Source: Gemmatimonadota bacterium (GTDB lineage Bacteria > Gemmatimonadota > Gemmatimonadetes > Longimicrobiales > Gaopeijiaceae). From it: a stretch of DNA of 40,578 bases. The notes under the pieces were generated by a model. That model saw only the letters and a list, made by a program, of their open reading frames with translations. It searched no databases and was not told where the DNA came from. Where the stretch lies: positions 1 through 40,578 of the forward strand of contig QJYK01000131.1 of NCBI GenBank assembly GCA_003248075.1, read 5' to 3'. Both the position numbers and the translations under genes were made by a program. Shown one piece after another: positions 1-7,774 of the stretch (its first letter is position 1; the number at the start of each line of letters is the position of its first letter).

Positions 1-2
1 CC

Positions 3-479
3 GGGGGGCGCTACGACGACCTGTCGCCCTCCTACTCACCCGATGGACGGAGCATCGCCTTCAACACGAACCGTTTCGGGAGCCCCATTCCCCAGATCAT
101 GGTCATGGACTCGGACGGGGGAGGCGCCGAGCTGTTGTCCCCCTACGAGTACGGCCGAGGCGGATACTACTCCGCCCCCGACTGGTCGCCCGTGGGGGAC
201 CTGGTGGCCTTTCACGGCGCGATCCGCCGGGGCACCTACCACATCCTGGTCGCAGACATGAAGGACCGGGGCCACAGGCTGCGCCAGCTCACCTGGGAGG
301 GAAACAACGAGGACCCGAGCTGGGCTCCCGATGGACGGCACCTGGTCTTCGTCGGCGAGCGCCGGTGGGGCAGAGGGCTTTTCGTGGTCGATGTCGCGAC
401 CGGTCAGCTCCGCTCCTTGGTGACGGGCCGGGACGTCGGCTTACCCGCTTGGTCGCCCTCGCTGACCTCGCTCCATTGA
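3..479 (+). CDS. tolB: TolB, C-terminal part (5' end outside window)
   Basis: This is the last 158 residues of a periplasmic beta-propeller protein, read in the frame that enters the window at base 3. Repeated propeller-blade signatures are visible: SYSPDGRSIAF, DWSPVGDLVAF and SWAPDGRHLVF, each followed by a strand ending in a VMDSDG or VVDVATG type turn. These are WD40-like PD40 repeats, as in TolB. TolB is the periplasmic propeller of the Tol-Pal system, which links outer membrane to peptidoglycan and helps constrict the envelope at division. The assignment rests on the repeats plus the two following genes, pal and cpoB, the usual tol order. No signal peptide or TolB N-terminal domain can be seen because the start is missing. 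Another PD40 propeller protein is the main alternative. Confidence 0.85.
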   Translation, partial: GGRYDDLSPSYSPDGRSIAFNTNRFGSPIPQIMVMDSDGGGAELLSPYEYGRGGYYSAPDWSPVGDLVAFHGAIRRGTYHILVADMKDRGHRLRQLTWEGNNEDPSWAPDGRHLVFVGERRWGRGLFVVDVATGQLRSLVTGRDVGLPAWSPSLTSLH

Positions 480-521
480 ACCTCTGCATCCCGTCCCGCG
501 GTGAGGAGGCCGACAACACCG

Positions 522-550
522 TTGCGCCAGAATGGTTTTCACGGTATATG
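522..550 (+). promoter_or_regulatory. Candidate sigma-70-type promoter for pal
   Basis: TTGCGC (522-527) and TATATG (545-550) are separated by exactly 17 bases in the 183-base gap between tolB and pal. The local AT content is higher than in the surrounding genes. It would give a leader of about 105 bases before the pal start. This is a pattern match only. Confidence 0.4.
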
Positions 551-662
551 CTTCAGGACTTTCCACCTGACAAAAGAGCGTTAGGTTGACTGCGATGCGA
601 AGGCGTCGTGGGAGCTGTGCCGCCGGAGAGTCCACCCGTCGTTCAACCCCGGAGCTAATGGG

Positions 663-1259
663 ATGATCGTCCGCCGTTTCGTCGCGCCCGTCTTGGCCAT
701 GACCCTGATCGTGGCCGCCTGTAAGAAGGAACCGCCGCCGCCTCCTGCCCCCACCGGGCCCAGCGAGGCCGAGCTGGCGCAGCGTAGGGCGGACTCCATC
801 GCCGCCGCAGAGCGCGCGCGTCGCGAGGCAGAGGCCCGAGCCGCCGAGGAGCGGGCCCGCGCCGAGCGCGAGCGCGCTGTCGCGGCCGCCCGAGCGACGC
901 TCGAGGAGATGGTGTACTTCGATTACGACAGGTCCGAGATCCGCCAGGACGCGGCCGCGACCTTGCGCCGAAAGGCGGATATCCTCAGGGCGAGCCCTTC
1001 GGTGCAGCTCCGTGTCGAGGGGCACGCCGACGAGCGCGGCTCGACGGAGTACAACCTGGCGCTGGGTAACCGTCGCGCCGAGGCGGTTCGACAGTTCCTG
1101 GTGGGCTTCGGCCTTGCCGAGAGTCGGTTCAGCATCGTCTCGTACGGCGAGGAACGCCCGATCGAGAGGGCCTCGACGGAGGCGGCCTGGGCGCGGAACC
1201 GGAGAGCCCAGTTCCAGATCACGGCCGGTGCGAACGCCATCAACCCGCCGGGCAGCTGA
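663..1259 (+). CDS. pal: Peptidoglycan-associated lipoprotein Pal
   Basis: This 198-residue outer-membrane lipoprotein anchors the membrane to peptidoglycan and is a TolB partner. A signal peptide ends in the lipobox VAAC with the lipidated Cys near residue 20, followed by a Pro-rich stretch. Residues about 35-80 are an Ala/Arg/Glu-rich segment, probably a long helix acting as a spacer. The C-terminal OmpA-like domain (about 82-190) carries VYFDYDRSEI and the diaminopimelate-binding signature GHADERGSTEYNLALGNRRA, then the closing NRRAQF. A GGAG lies 8 bases before the ATG. The helical spacer is longer than in E. coli Pal. A strong hairpin between this gene and cpoB may separate their expression. 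Confidence 0.95.
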   Translation: MIVRRFVAPVLAMTLIVAACKKEPPPPPAPTGPSEAELAQRRADSIAAAERARREAEARAAEERARAERERAVAAARATLEEMVYFDYDRSEIRQDAAATLRRKADILRASPSVQLRVEGHADERGSTEYNLALGNRRAEAVRQFLVGFGLAESRFSIVSYGEERPIERASTEAAWARNRRAQFQITAGANAINPPGS

Positions 1260-1275
1260 CAGATCCGCTTGGATG

Positions 1276-1305
1276 CCCTCCCCCGCCCGTGCGGGCGGGG
1301 GAGGG
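1276..1305 (+). promoter_or_regulatory. Perfect hairpin covering the cpoB ribosome-binding region
   Basis: A perfect 13-bp stem (1276-1288 pairing with 1293-1305, almost all G-C) closes a GTGC tetraloop. The right arm holds the purine-rich GGGGGAGGG, the only strong Shine-Dalgarno-like sequence near the cpoB start at 1319. No run of T follows, so a classical terminator is less likely. It may instead block cpoB translation, stabilise the pal 3' end, or pause RNA polymerase. Confidence 0.6.
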
Positions 1306-1318
1306 GCACGGGAACCCG

Positions 1319-2092
1319 ATGAGACGTCCGAAACCGATTGCGGCGGCCCGCGTCCTCGTGACGACGGCCGCCGCGCTCACGCTGGTCGGATGCGCGACCA
1401 AGAGCGATATCCGCGACCTCCAGGACGAGGTGCGCGCCCTCGCCGAGCGCCAGGACTCGTTGATGGACGAGCTGCGGCGGGCGACGCTCCAGACGCAGGA
1501 CACGATTCGCGGCCAGTCACTCCAACTCTTCGATTTCCGCGGTGAGATCTTCCGTCAGCTTCGGGAGATCCAGGACGGGCTTGATCGCGTCGAGGCACTG
1601 TCGGGGGAAAACCAGCGTGGGATCGCCGGCGTGCGCGACCAGCTGGCGAACCTGCGTAGGGCGCCTGTAGGAGCGCCCGGGGCCGGTGACACGGTAGGCG
1701 AACCGGTCTCCGGTGGCGGCGACGCGGTAGAGGTCTTCAACGCCGGCGTCGAAGCTCTGCGGCGGGACGCGCTGACGACCGCGCGGGCCGCGTTCGAGTC
1801 GTTCCTGCAGACGTACCCCACCCACGAGCTTGCGCCCGACGGCCGCTTCTACCTCGCGGACATCCTCGAGCGGGAGGGGCGCACCGACGATGCCCTCGCG
1901 GCGTTTCAGGAGATCCCCGCGATCTTCCCCAGCGCGTCACGCGTTCCGGACGCCCTCTATCGCTCGGCGCTGCTCCAGATCGAGCGGGGAGAGACGACGG
2001 CGGCGAGGGCGACCCTGGAGCGTATCATCAACACCTACCCCGGGACCGGGGCGGCGACCCTGGCGGAGGACAGGCTCCGGGAGATCCGGTAG
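1319..2092 (+). CDS. cpoB: Cell division coordinator CpoB (YbgF)
   Basis: This is a 257-residue lipoprotein form of CpoB/YbgF. In E. coli, CpoB works with Tol-Pal and the peptidoglycan synthase PBP1B to couple wall synthesis to outer-membrane constriction. The ATG at 1319 gives a signal peptide ending in the lipobox LVGC. An in-frame GTG at 1289 would add ten polar residues before it and is less likely. Residues about 25-110 form a predicted coiled coil, the trimerisation region. A variable linker follows, then TPR repeats from about residue 140 to the end (AFESFLQTYPTHELAPDGRF, AFQEIPAIFPSASRVPDALY). E. coli CpoB is soluble and periplasmic, so the lipidated form is a lineage difference. Gene order pal-cpoB supports the call. 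Confidence 0.88.
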   Translation: MRRPKPIAAARVLVTTAAALTLVGCATKSDIRDLQDEVRALAERQDSLMDELRRATLQTQDTIRGQSLQLFDFRGEIFRQLREIQDGLDRVEALSGENQRGIAGVRDQLANLRRAPVGAPGAGDTVGEPVSGGGDAVEVFNAGVEALRRDALTTARAAFESFLQTYPTHELAPDGRFYLADILEREGRTDDALAAFQEIPAIFPSASRVPDALYRSALLQIERGETTAARATLERIINTYPGTGAATLAEDRLREIR

Positions 2093-2101
2093 GAGGCCGG
2101 C

Positions 2102-2567
2102 GTGCGCTGCCCGCAGTGCGACGCGACCGAGAACCGGGTGGTGGACACCCGCGCCAGCCGTCACGGTCTGCGGAGCCCGCTTCACGACGTACGAGTACGT
2201 GGAAGAGCGCCCGATCCAGATCCTCAAGCGCTCGGGTTCGGTCGAGGACTTCGATCGGCGCAAGCTGCTGGACAGCATCGCCGTGGCCTGTGCGAAGCGG
2301 CCGGTGTCGGCCACGGCCATGGAGGGCCTCGCCGACGAGATCGAAGACGCCCTGTCGAGATACGCCGGGATCGAGGTGCCCAGCTCGAAGCTGGGCGAAA
2401 TGGTCATGGAAAGGCTGCGGAGCCTCGACCGCGTCGCCTATGTCCGCTACGCGTCGGTGTATCGGAACTTCCAGGACGCCGGTGAGTTCCAAGAGTTCGT
2501 CGACGAGATGACCGAGCGTCAGGAGCGCGAGGCGCTCCGGCGCGTCCAGGAGGAGCTGCCGTTCTGA
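2102..2567 (+). pseudogene. nrdR: NrdR-like repressor with internal deletion and frameshift
   Basis: NrdR represses ribonucleotide reductase genes using an N-terminal zinc ribbon and an ATP-cone. The GTG at 2102 begins a good NrdR start (RCPQCDATENRVVDTR), but this frame departs from the family near base 2160. From about 2167 the next frame gives CGARFTTYEYVEERPIQILK and a complete ATP-cone to the stop at 2567, including VPSSKLGEMVME and DRVAYVRYASVYR. Compared with the E. coli spacing, about 32 bases are missing at the junction. They would encode the arginine-rich stretch and the first Cys of the second CxxC. Ribosomal frameshifting could not restore that Cys. It is either a real inactivating deletion or an assembly error. 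Confidence 0.75.
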
Positions 2568-2613
2568 CGGTCGTCCGCTGCACGGGTATGCCCACCGAGT
2601 CCGTCCTACACCG

Positions 2614-3429
2614 ATGACGCGCCACCGGAATCCCAGGGGTGAGATGCCGTTCCTCGACCACCTCGAGGAGCTACGCTGGCGGATCTTCTGGTCGCTCCTC
2701 GCCGTGGCGATCGGCTCGGTCATCGGATTCGGGCTGGTGTACTATTTCGACCTCCTCGAGGTACTGGTCGCGCCGGTCCGTACGGCACGGCAAGATCCCG
2801 ACTTCCGGCTGATCTACCTGTCGCCGTCCGACCCGTTCATGGTCAAGCTGAAGCTGGGGATCTTCGTCGGGATCATCCTCGCGTTCCCGGTCATCGTCTA
2901 CCAAGCCTGGTCGTTCTTGTCGCCCGCGTTGGAGAAGGACGAGAAGCGCGCGATCGTCCCGGCCCTCTACCTCGGACTCGTTCTGTTCATGGGGGGGGTC
3001 GCGATGGGCTACTTCGCGGCACTCCCGGTCACGCTCGAGTTCTTCAAGCACTTCGAGGGCGAGTCGCTGGCGAGCCAGCTGGAGGTCGGAAAGACGCTGG
3101 GGATGGTGACGAAGCTGCTCCTGGCCTTCGGGGTGGTGTTCGAGCTCCCGGTGGTCGTGATGGTGCTGACGGGCCTCGGGCTCGTCACACCCGAGTTCCT
3201 CCGGTCCAAGAGGAGGCATGCGGCGGTCGCGATGACTGCGCTGGCCAGCCTCATCACGCCGGGTGACGTCGTCACCCTGACCCTGTTGATGATGGTGCCG
3301 CTCCTGCTCCTGTACGAGCTCTCGATCTTCCTATCTGCCGGAATCACGCGTCGCCGGCGAGCGCGCGAGGAGGAGATGGAGCGACATCGGACCATCGGCC
3401 CACCGGAGGGGACGGTGGAGGCTGGATGA
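2614..3429 (+). CDS. tatC: Sec-independent protein translocase TatC
   Basis: TatC is the receptor of the twin-arginine translocase in the inner membrane. It recognises the RR signal peptide and recruits TatA. The 271-residue protein begins with the typical EMPFLDHLEELRWRIFWS and carries the conserved SPSDPF loop, FPVIVYQAWSFLSPAL and the late motif ASLITPGDVVT. Six hydrophobic segments are visible. The C-terminal 30 residues are charged and cytoplasmic. The last codons overlap the lptD start (ATGA at 3426-3429), so the two are probably translated together. tatA is not adjacent; it lies about 9 kb downstream at 12131, so complex components are encoded apart. Confidence 0.97.
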   Translation: MTRHRNPRGEMPFLDHLEELRWRIFWSLLAVAIGSVIGFGLVYYFDLLEVLVAPVRTARQDPDFRLIYLSPSDPFMVKLKLGIFVGIILAFPVIVYQAWSFLSPALEKDEKRAIVPALYLGLVLFMGGVAMGYFAALPVTLEFFKHFEGESLASQLEVGKTLGMVTKLLLAFGVVFELPVVVMVLTGLGLVTPEFLRSKRRHAAVAMTALASLITPGDVVTLTLLMMVPLLLLYELSIFLSAGITRRRRAREEEMERHRTIGPPEGTVEAG

Positions 3430-6299
3430 GCTCTGCCGCGGGGCGGCGGACGCTGGCCGCGGTACGCTTGGCCGTGCTTCTGAGTCTCGGCGTTCCGGGC
3501 CTGACCACGGCACAGGTCACTCCGGACAGCACGCGGGCGCGCATCCTGGAGCGGTTGCAGCGCCTGGGCCGGGCGCCGGGCGCCGACAGCCTACTCTTCG
3601 TCCAGGATTCCTTGCGCCGGGAGGCGGCGCAGCAGGGGCCGGGAAGGGTCTCTGGAGCGGCTGATTCCACGCTCGCCCAATTGGCCCGGCTGACGGGGTA
3701 CTCGCTCACCGAGTACCAGGGGGGTCGCGCGACCTTCGGCGCCAGAGAACGGCGTCTGGTGCTCGAGGCGGCTGAGGGCGAGCGAGCCCGCGTCGACCGC
3801 GAGGGAATGCAGGTCACCGCGGATACGTCCATCACCTTCGACGAGACATCGGGTAGGGTGCGCACGGTCGGTGCCTCCACCTTCACGCCGCCAGAGGGAG
3901 AGGCGGTGGAGTCGAGCGGGCTCGTCTACGACCTCGGGGCTGCACGCGGAAGCGCCTTTGGCGCCAGCTCCACCTACAATCAGGGGGGCACGCGTTGGAT
4001 CGTGCGCGGCGACATGCCGTTCGCCGCCCCCGATTCGAGCTTCATGACCCACGCCATCTTCACGTCTTGCGACCTGACGGTTCCGCACTACCACTTCGAG
4101 ACCGACGAGATCAAGATCGTGGCCGGGAGCGTTCTGGTCGCGAGGCCCGTACGCTTGTACTTCGCGGACGTCCCGGTGGCCTGGCTCCCGTTCATTGCGC
4201 AGAGCCTTTCCCAGGGACGCGCGAGTGGGCTCCTTACGCCCTCGTTCAGCGTGAACGACATCGTCCGTAACTCGACGGGCTATCGGCGACGGATCAGCAA
4301 TCTCGGTTTCTACTGGGCGATGAGCGACTACTCGGACGCGAGCTTCGCGATCGACTGGTTCAGCGAGACGTTCCTGGCTCTCCAGAGCGGAGTGCAGTAC
4401 CGCTTCAACCGGCAGTTTCTCCAGGGTGATTTGAGCTTTCGTCGTTATTGGAGAGCGGATGGTTCGACCGAGCTCTCCCTCACGACCCAACACTCCTGGG
4501 ATCTCGACGAGCGGACGCAGTTTCGGGTGTCGGGCAGCTTCGCGTCGAGCGCGGACTTCGTACGTGAGAACTCTTTCGACCCCCGCGAGGTGACGCAGTC
4601 GATCGACTCACAAGGGGGGCTCAACCGTAGGTTCGGTTGGGGCTCGGTGTCGCTGTCCGCCAATCGCCGGCAGTACCTGTCCGATGATCGGGTGGAGTGG
4701 ACGCTTCCCTCGGCCAACCTCTCCCTCTCCACGGTCACACTGTTCCGAGCCCCGTCCAACCGGGCCCACTTCTGGAACAACATGACGTGGGGTGGCAGTG
4801 CCAACATGAACCGGCGCACGCTCGATCGTGGTCAGGGACCCGTGTTCGACCGCTCCAACATCGACACCGAGAACCTCACCGGGGGCTTCAGCAGCACCCT
4901 GAGCCTGGGAAACCTGTCGTTCGGCCAATCGCTCCGCTCTGAGGAACGGACGGAGCGGGGGATCCCGGACGCATACCTGTTGCTCGGGCCAGGCGCGGCG
5001 CCGGCCGATCTGGTCACCGATGCACCCGCGCGGGCGGTGACGGAGCGGAAGATGTCCTGGGAGCTTCGCCTCGGTTACCAGCAACAGCTCATCGGCTCCA
5101 CGACGCTCACCCCCAACGTGTCGTTGTCCGGCGACATGTTCCAGTCCGACACGTCGGTCCTGGCGTCCAGCTTCGTATCGGCGCCATCGCGGGTGTCGCT
5201 CGGCGCGAGCTTGAAGACGGACCTCTACGGCTTTCTGCCGGGCTTCGGCGGCTACGAGCGGATCCGCCACAAGATCTCTCCCTCTTTCGATTATCGATGG
5301 AGTCCGGAGGTGTCGCCGAGCCAGCTCCAGGTGGACGTCTTCGGCACCCGGGCCATCAGCCCGACCCGCACGCTGGCGATCACGCTGAACCAGACGTTGG
5401 AAGCGAAGCGGGCGGCCCCGGACAGCATTGCAGGCCAGGGCGCCCGGCCCTCGGCGGGGACGGACGCCGAGGGTGCCCTACAGGGCGACACGACCACCGG
5501 GCCCCGGCGGATGGAGCGACCCCAGATCGTGCAGCTCCTCGGCCTACGTACCAGCGTGGTGAACTACGACTTCGTCCGCAGCGACACGCTCGGGAGCTTC
5601 CTGGCCGGGTTCAACACGACGAGACTCTCGAACACGCTCACTTCGGACTTCCTCCAGGGGCTGTCGGTCTCCTTCGATCACGAGCTCTGGGAGGACACCC
5701 AGGAGAACGGCAAGCTCGTTGAGCGGAAGTTCTCCCCGCACCTCTCCCAGCTCAACCTGTCCTTCGCGCTGAGCTCGCGATCGGCGATCTTCCGTCTGTT
5801 CGGCCTGCTTGGCAGGGGTGAGGATCGGCCTTCGACGCAGGAGGACACCGAGGCGGAGACGGACACGTTCGACGACCCCCTCCAGGCCGCCGAGTCTTCC
5901 ATCGTGCCGGGAGCGAGGAATCGTGCGCCCGCCCAGCCCCGCCAGCCCCGGGCCTCCGGGGATCGCTCCTGGCGGGCGAACCTCTCGTACTCGCTCCAGC
6001 GCCCCCGCGGCGAGCGTGCGTCGGAAAGTCAGATGCTCAACGGGACCGTGACGCTACGGCCCACGGACATGTGGGACGTGAGCTGGCGCACCTCGTACGA
6101 CCTGAGCGCAGGGCAGTTCAACGATCACACGATCCGGCTGACCCGCGACCTGCACCGCTGGGAGGCGCATTTCGACTTCCTCCAGACCGCCACGGGTAAT
6201 TGGCAGTTCCGCTTCGAGGTCTCCCTCACCGACAACCGCGACCTGAAGTTCGATTACAGGCAGCGGAACCTGAACGCCGGGCGCCAGGACCTTCGTTGA
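3426..6299 (+). CDS. lptD: LPS-assembly outer-membrane protein LptD-like
   Basis: A 957-residue outer-membrane protein with a signal peptide (cleavage near TTAQ, about residue 30). LptD inserts lipopolysaccharide into the outer leaflet using an N-terminal OstA-like jellyroll and a large C-terminal barrel. The jellyroll part (about 120-260) contains ADTSITFDETSGRV and the diagnostic SCDLTVPHYHFETDEIKI. From about 280 to the end, alternating beta-strand patterns continue (SGLLTPSFS, GVQYRFNRQFLQGDLSF), and the protein closes with a strand near LKFDYRQ. Two low-complexity acidic or Pro-rich loops lie near 660-700 and 800-850. Only one Cys is present, so the disulfides that lock E. coli LptD cannot form. 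LptE and the rest of the Lpt system are not in the window. Confidence 0.88.
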   Translation: MSSAAGRRTLAAVRLAVLLSLGVPGLTTAQVTPDSTRARILERLQRLGRAPGADSLLFVQDSLRREAAQQGPGRVSGAADSTLAQLARLTGYSLTEYQGGRATFGARERRLVLEAAEGERARVDREGMQVTADTSITFDETSGRVRTVGASTFTPPEGEAVESSGLVYDLGAARGSAFGASSTYNQGGTRWIVRGDMPFAAPDSSFMTHAIFTSCDLTVPHYHFETDEIKIVAGSVLVARPVRLYFADVPVAWLPFIAQSLSQGRASGLLTPSFSVNDIVRNSTGYRRRISNLGFYWAMSDYSDASFAIDWFSETFLALQSGVQYRFNRQFLQGDLSFRRYWRADGSTELSLTTQHSWDLDERTQFRVSGSFASSADFVRENSFDPREVTQSIDSQGGLNRRFGWGSVSLSANRRQYLSDDRVEWTLPSANLSLSTVTLFRAPSNRAHFWNNMTWGGSANMNRRTLDRGQGPVFDRSNIDTENLTGGFSSTLSLGNLSFGQSLRSEERTERGIPDAYLLLGPGAAPADLVTDAPARAVTERKMSWELRLGYQQQLIGSTTLTPNVSLSGDMFQSDTSVLASSFVSAPSRVSLGASLKTDLYGFLPGFGGYERIRHKISPSFDYRWSPEVSPSQLQVDVFGTRAISPTRTLAITLNQTLEAKRAAPDSIAGQGARPSAGTDAEGALQGDTTTGPRRMERPQIVQLLGLRTSVVNYDFVRSDTLGSFLAGFNTTRLSNTLTSDFLQGLSVSFDHELWEDTQENGKLVERKFSPHLSQLNLSFALSSRSAIFRLFGLLGRGEDRPSTQEDTEAETDTFDDPLQAAESSIVPGARNRAPAQPRQPRASGDRSWRANLSYSLQRPRGERASESQMLNGTVTLRPTDMWDVSWRTSYDLSAGQFNDHTIRLTRDLHRWEAHFDFLQTATGNWQFRFEVSLTDNRDLKFDYRQRNLNAGRQDLR

Positions 6300-6533
6300 G
6301 CGGAGGCCCGCGCAGGCCCGATTCTCGACACCGAATACCCCCGAGGGGCGGCTCAGGGTGGCGTGTCTCTCGGCATCCGGAGTGTCCCCTGGAGAGGACG
6401 GATCGGTCGGAGCGCATTCGGTCGCAAGACGTTGTATTACAAAGACTTGCGCGTTCGGCACGGGCCATGCTTCAGGTCTGAGTGACGGTATCCGCGAGCC
6501 GGCGGGCCCGTGACATCGACCCGGAGTGGACCC

Positions 6534-7658
6534 ATGAGACGCCCCCTGATCGGAACCATACTGCTGACCGCGGCGGCGCTGGGGTGTGAAAGCGACCCGG
6601 TCCTCGTTCCCGTCGACAACCCCGCGGCGCCCCGGGCGCTCGACGCCTACTACTACGCGGGGGTGGTGAAGGTCACCTGGGAGCTGGGGCCGGGCTGGGA
6701 CGGTGAGACCTTTCGCGTCTATTCCCGCCGTGTCACGGACCCCGACTACTTCTTCATCGCCGAGGTCACGAGCTGTGCGGCCGGGTTGTGCAGCTACGAG
6801 GACCGCAACGTCCTTGCAGGCCAGACCTACGAGTACTACGTGTCGGCCGTCGACCCCACCTCCGGGGTCGAGACTCCGTCGGACTATTCGGTCGAGGTCT
6901 TCGTTCCGCAGCCCGTGCCGCCACCCGTACCGCTCGGGTTGGACGTCGTGGCCCTCGACAACGCGAACTATCTACGCTGGTCGGACAACGCCCGCGACGC
7001 GTCCGACTTCGCCCTGTACCGCGCATATCTGGACAACGGGGACGGCACCGCATTCCTGCTGGGTGAGACGGATTCCGAGGGCTTCCTCGACCTGTTGGCC
7101 GGAAACGGTGGCACCTACACGTACTTCGTCACCGCGGTGGACGACCAGGGCCACGAGAGCGCGCGCGGATCGGCGGCGTCCGGAACGCCACGGCCCGACT
7201 ACCACGGTGAGTGGGTCTACGACTTCTTCGCCCAGCCCCAGCTTTCGGGGTTCCGCTTCCAGGTCGACGAGCTGGCGAACCCCATCGTGTCGGGCGGTGC
7301 CCCGGAGCGCCACTTCCGGCTCGAGACCGACGCGGCGGGTTGGTGGCTGGTGCCCGGTCCCGGCGTGGCGATCTATCCGAACGGGTTCCCGACGACCGCA
7401 CTCAAGTGCGGCGTCGCGGCCGACGACGGGTGCCTGGACGTGACCCGTGCCCCAGGATCCGGGTATGTGCCACAGGACGTGGCCCTGTTCGCCCAGACGA
7501 GCTATGTCATGAGGGTCCCCGGGGACGATGGGCAGACACACTACGGGGTCATCCGCGTGGAGATGCTCGGCTACGACCAGAACGACAATCCGCTGATGAT
7601 CTTCGACTGGGCGTACCAGCTGCAGGCCAACAATCCGGACCTGTCGCCCCCGCGGTAG
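6534..7658 (+). CDS. Lipoprotein with two FN3-like domains and an unassigned C-terminal domain
   Basis: A 374-residue secreted lipoprotein of unknown role. The ATG at 6534 has GGAG 7 bases upstream and gives a signal peptide ending ALGC. This is a slightly unusual lipobox because Leu occupies the position normally held by a small residue. An in-frame GTG at 6510 is less likely. Residues about 28-125 and 128-225 resemble two fibronectin type III beta-sandwiches (VKVTWELG...YEYYVSAVD; YLRWSDNA...YTYFVTAVD). The last 145 residues, from about 230, are rich in aromatic residues and Gly and contain two Cys near CGVAADDGCLDV that could form a disulfide. I do not recognise that domain. The gene stands alone between lptD and a strong hairpin at 7688. 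Confidence 0.8.
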   Translation: MRRPLIGTILLTAAALGCESDPVLVPVDNPAAPRALDAYYYAGVVKVTWELGPGWDGETFRVYSRRVTDPDYFFIAEVTSCAAGLCSYEDRNVLAGQTYEYYVSAVDPTSGVETPSDYSVEVFVPQPVPPPVPLGLDVVALDNANYLRWSDNARDASDFALYRAYLDNGDGTAFLLGETDSEGFLDLLAGNGGTYTYFVTAVDDQGHESARGSAASGTPRPDYHGEWVYDFFAQPQLSGFRFQVDELANPIVSGGAPERHFRLETDAAGWWLVPGPGVAIYPNGFPTTALKCGVAADDGCLDVTRAPGSGYVPQDVALFAQTSYVMRVPGDDGQTHYGVIRVEMLGYDQNDNPLMIFDWAYQLQANNPDLSPPR

Positions 7659-7687
7659 CCGCCATCGGCTGGAGATGATGGTTGGCG

Positions 7688-7715
7688 GGCGGCCCCGGTG
7701 GAGTCCGGGGCCGCC
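7688..7715 (+). terminator. Strong hairpin after the FN3 lipoprotein gene
   Basis: A perfect 11-bp G-C stem (7688-7698 pairing with 7705-7715) closes a six-base loop, TGGAGT. It starts 30 bases after the lipoprotein stop and is followed by TGTCT rather than a clean T run. It is probably a terminator or 3'-end stabiliser separating this gene from ftcD. Confidence 0.55.
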
Positions 7716-7762
7716 TGTCTCGCGTGCAAGCCGTTCTATCGCCGTCCGCGCGCCGCCCCCCC

Positions 7763-7768
7763 TATCTT
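7763..7768 (+). promoter_or_regulatory. Candidate -10 element of a leaderless ftcD promoter
   Basis: TATCTT ends 6 bases before the ATG at 7775, so transcription would begin at or very near the start codon. No ribosome-binding sequence precedes that ATG. No good -35 is seen at 17-18 bases upstream, so this is weak alone. The similar layout at hrcA adds some support. Confidence 0.3.
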
Positions 7769-7774
7769 GGGCCG

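Noticed and set aside
2140-2190. Programmed frameshift as an explanation for nrdR
   Set aside because: No slippery sequence is evident, and shifting frame would not bring back the missing Arg-rich stretch or the zinc-ligand Cys.
6412-6440. TATTAC at 6435 as a promoter for the FN3 lipoprotein
   Set aside because: No acceptable -35 at the right distance. The 234-base gap 6300-6533 shows nothing else I can support, though a promoter is expected there.
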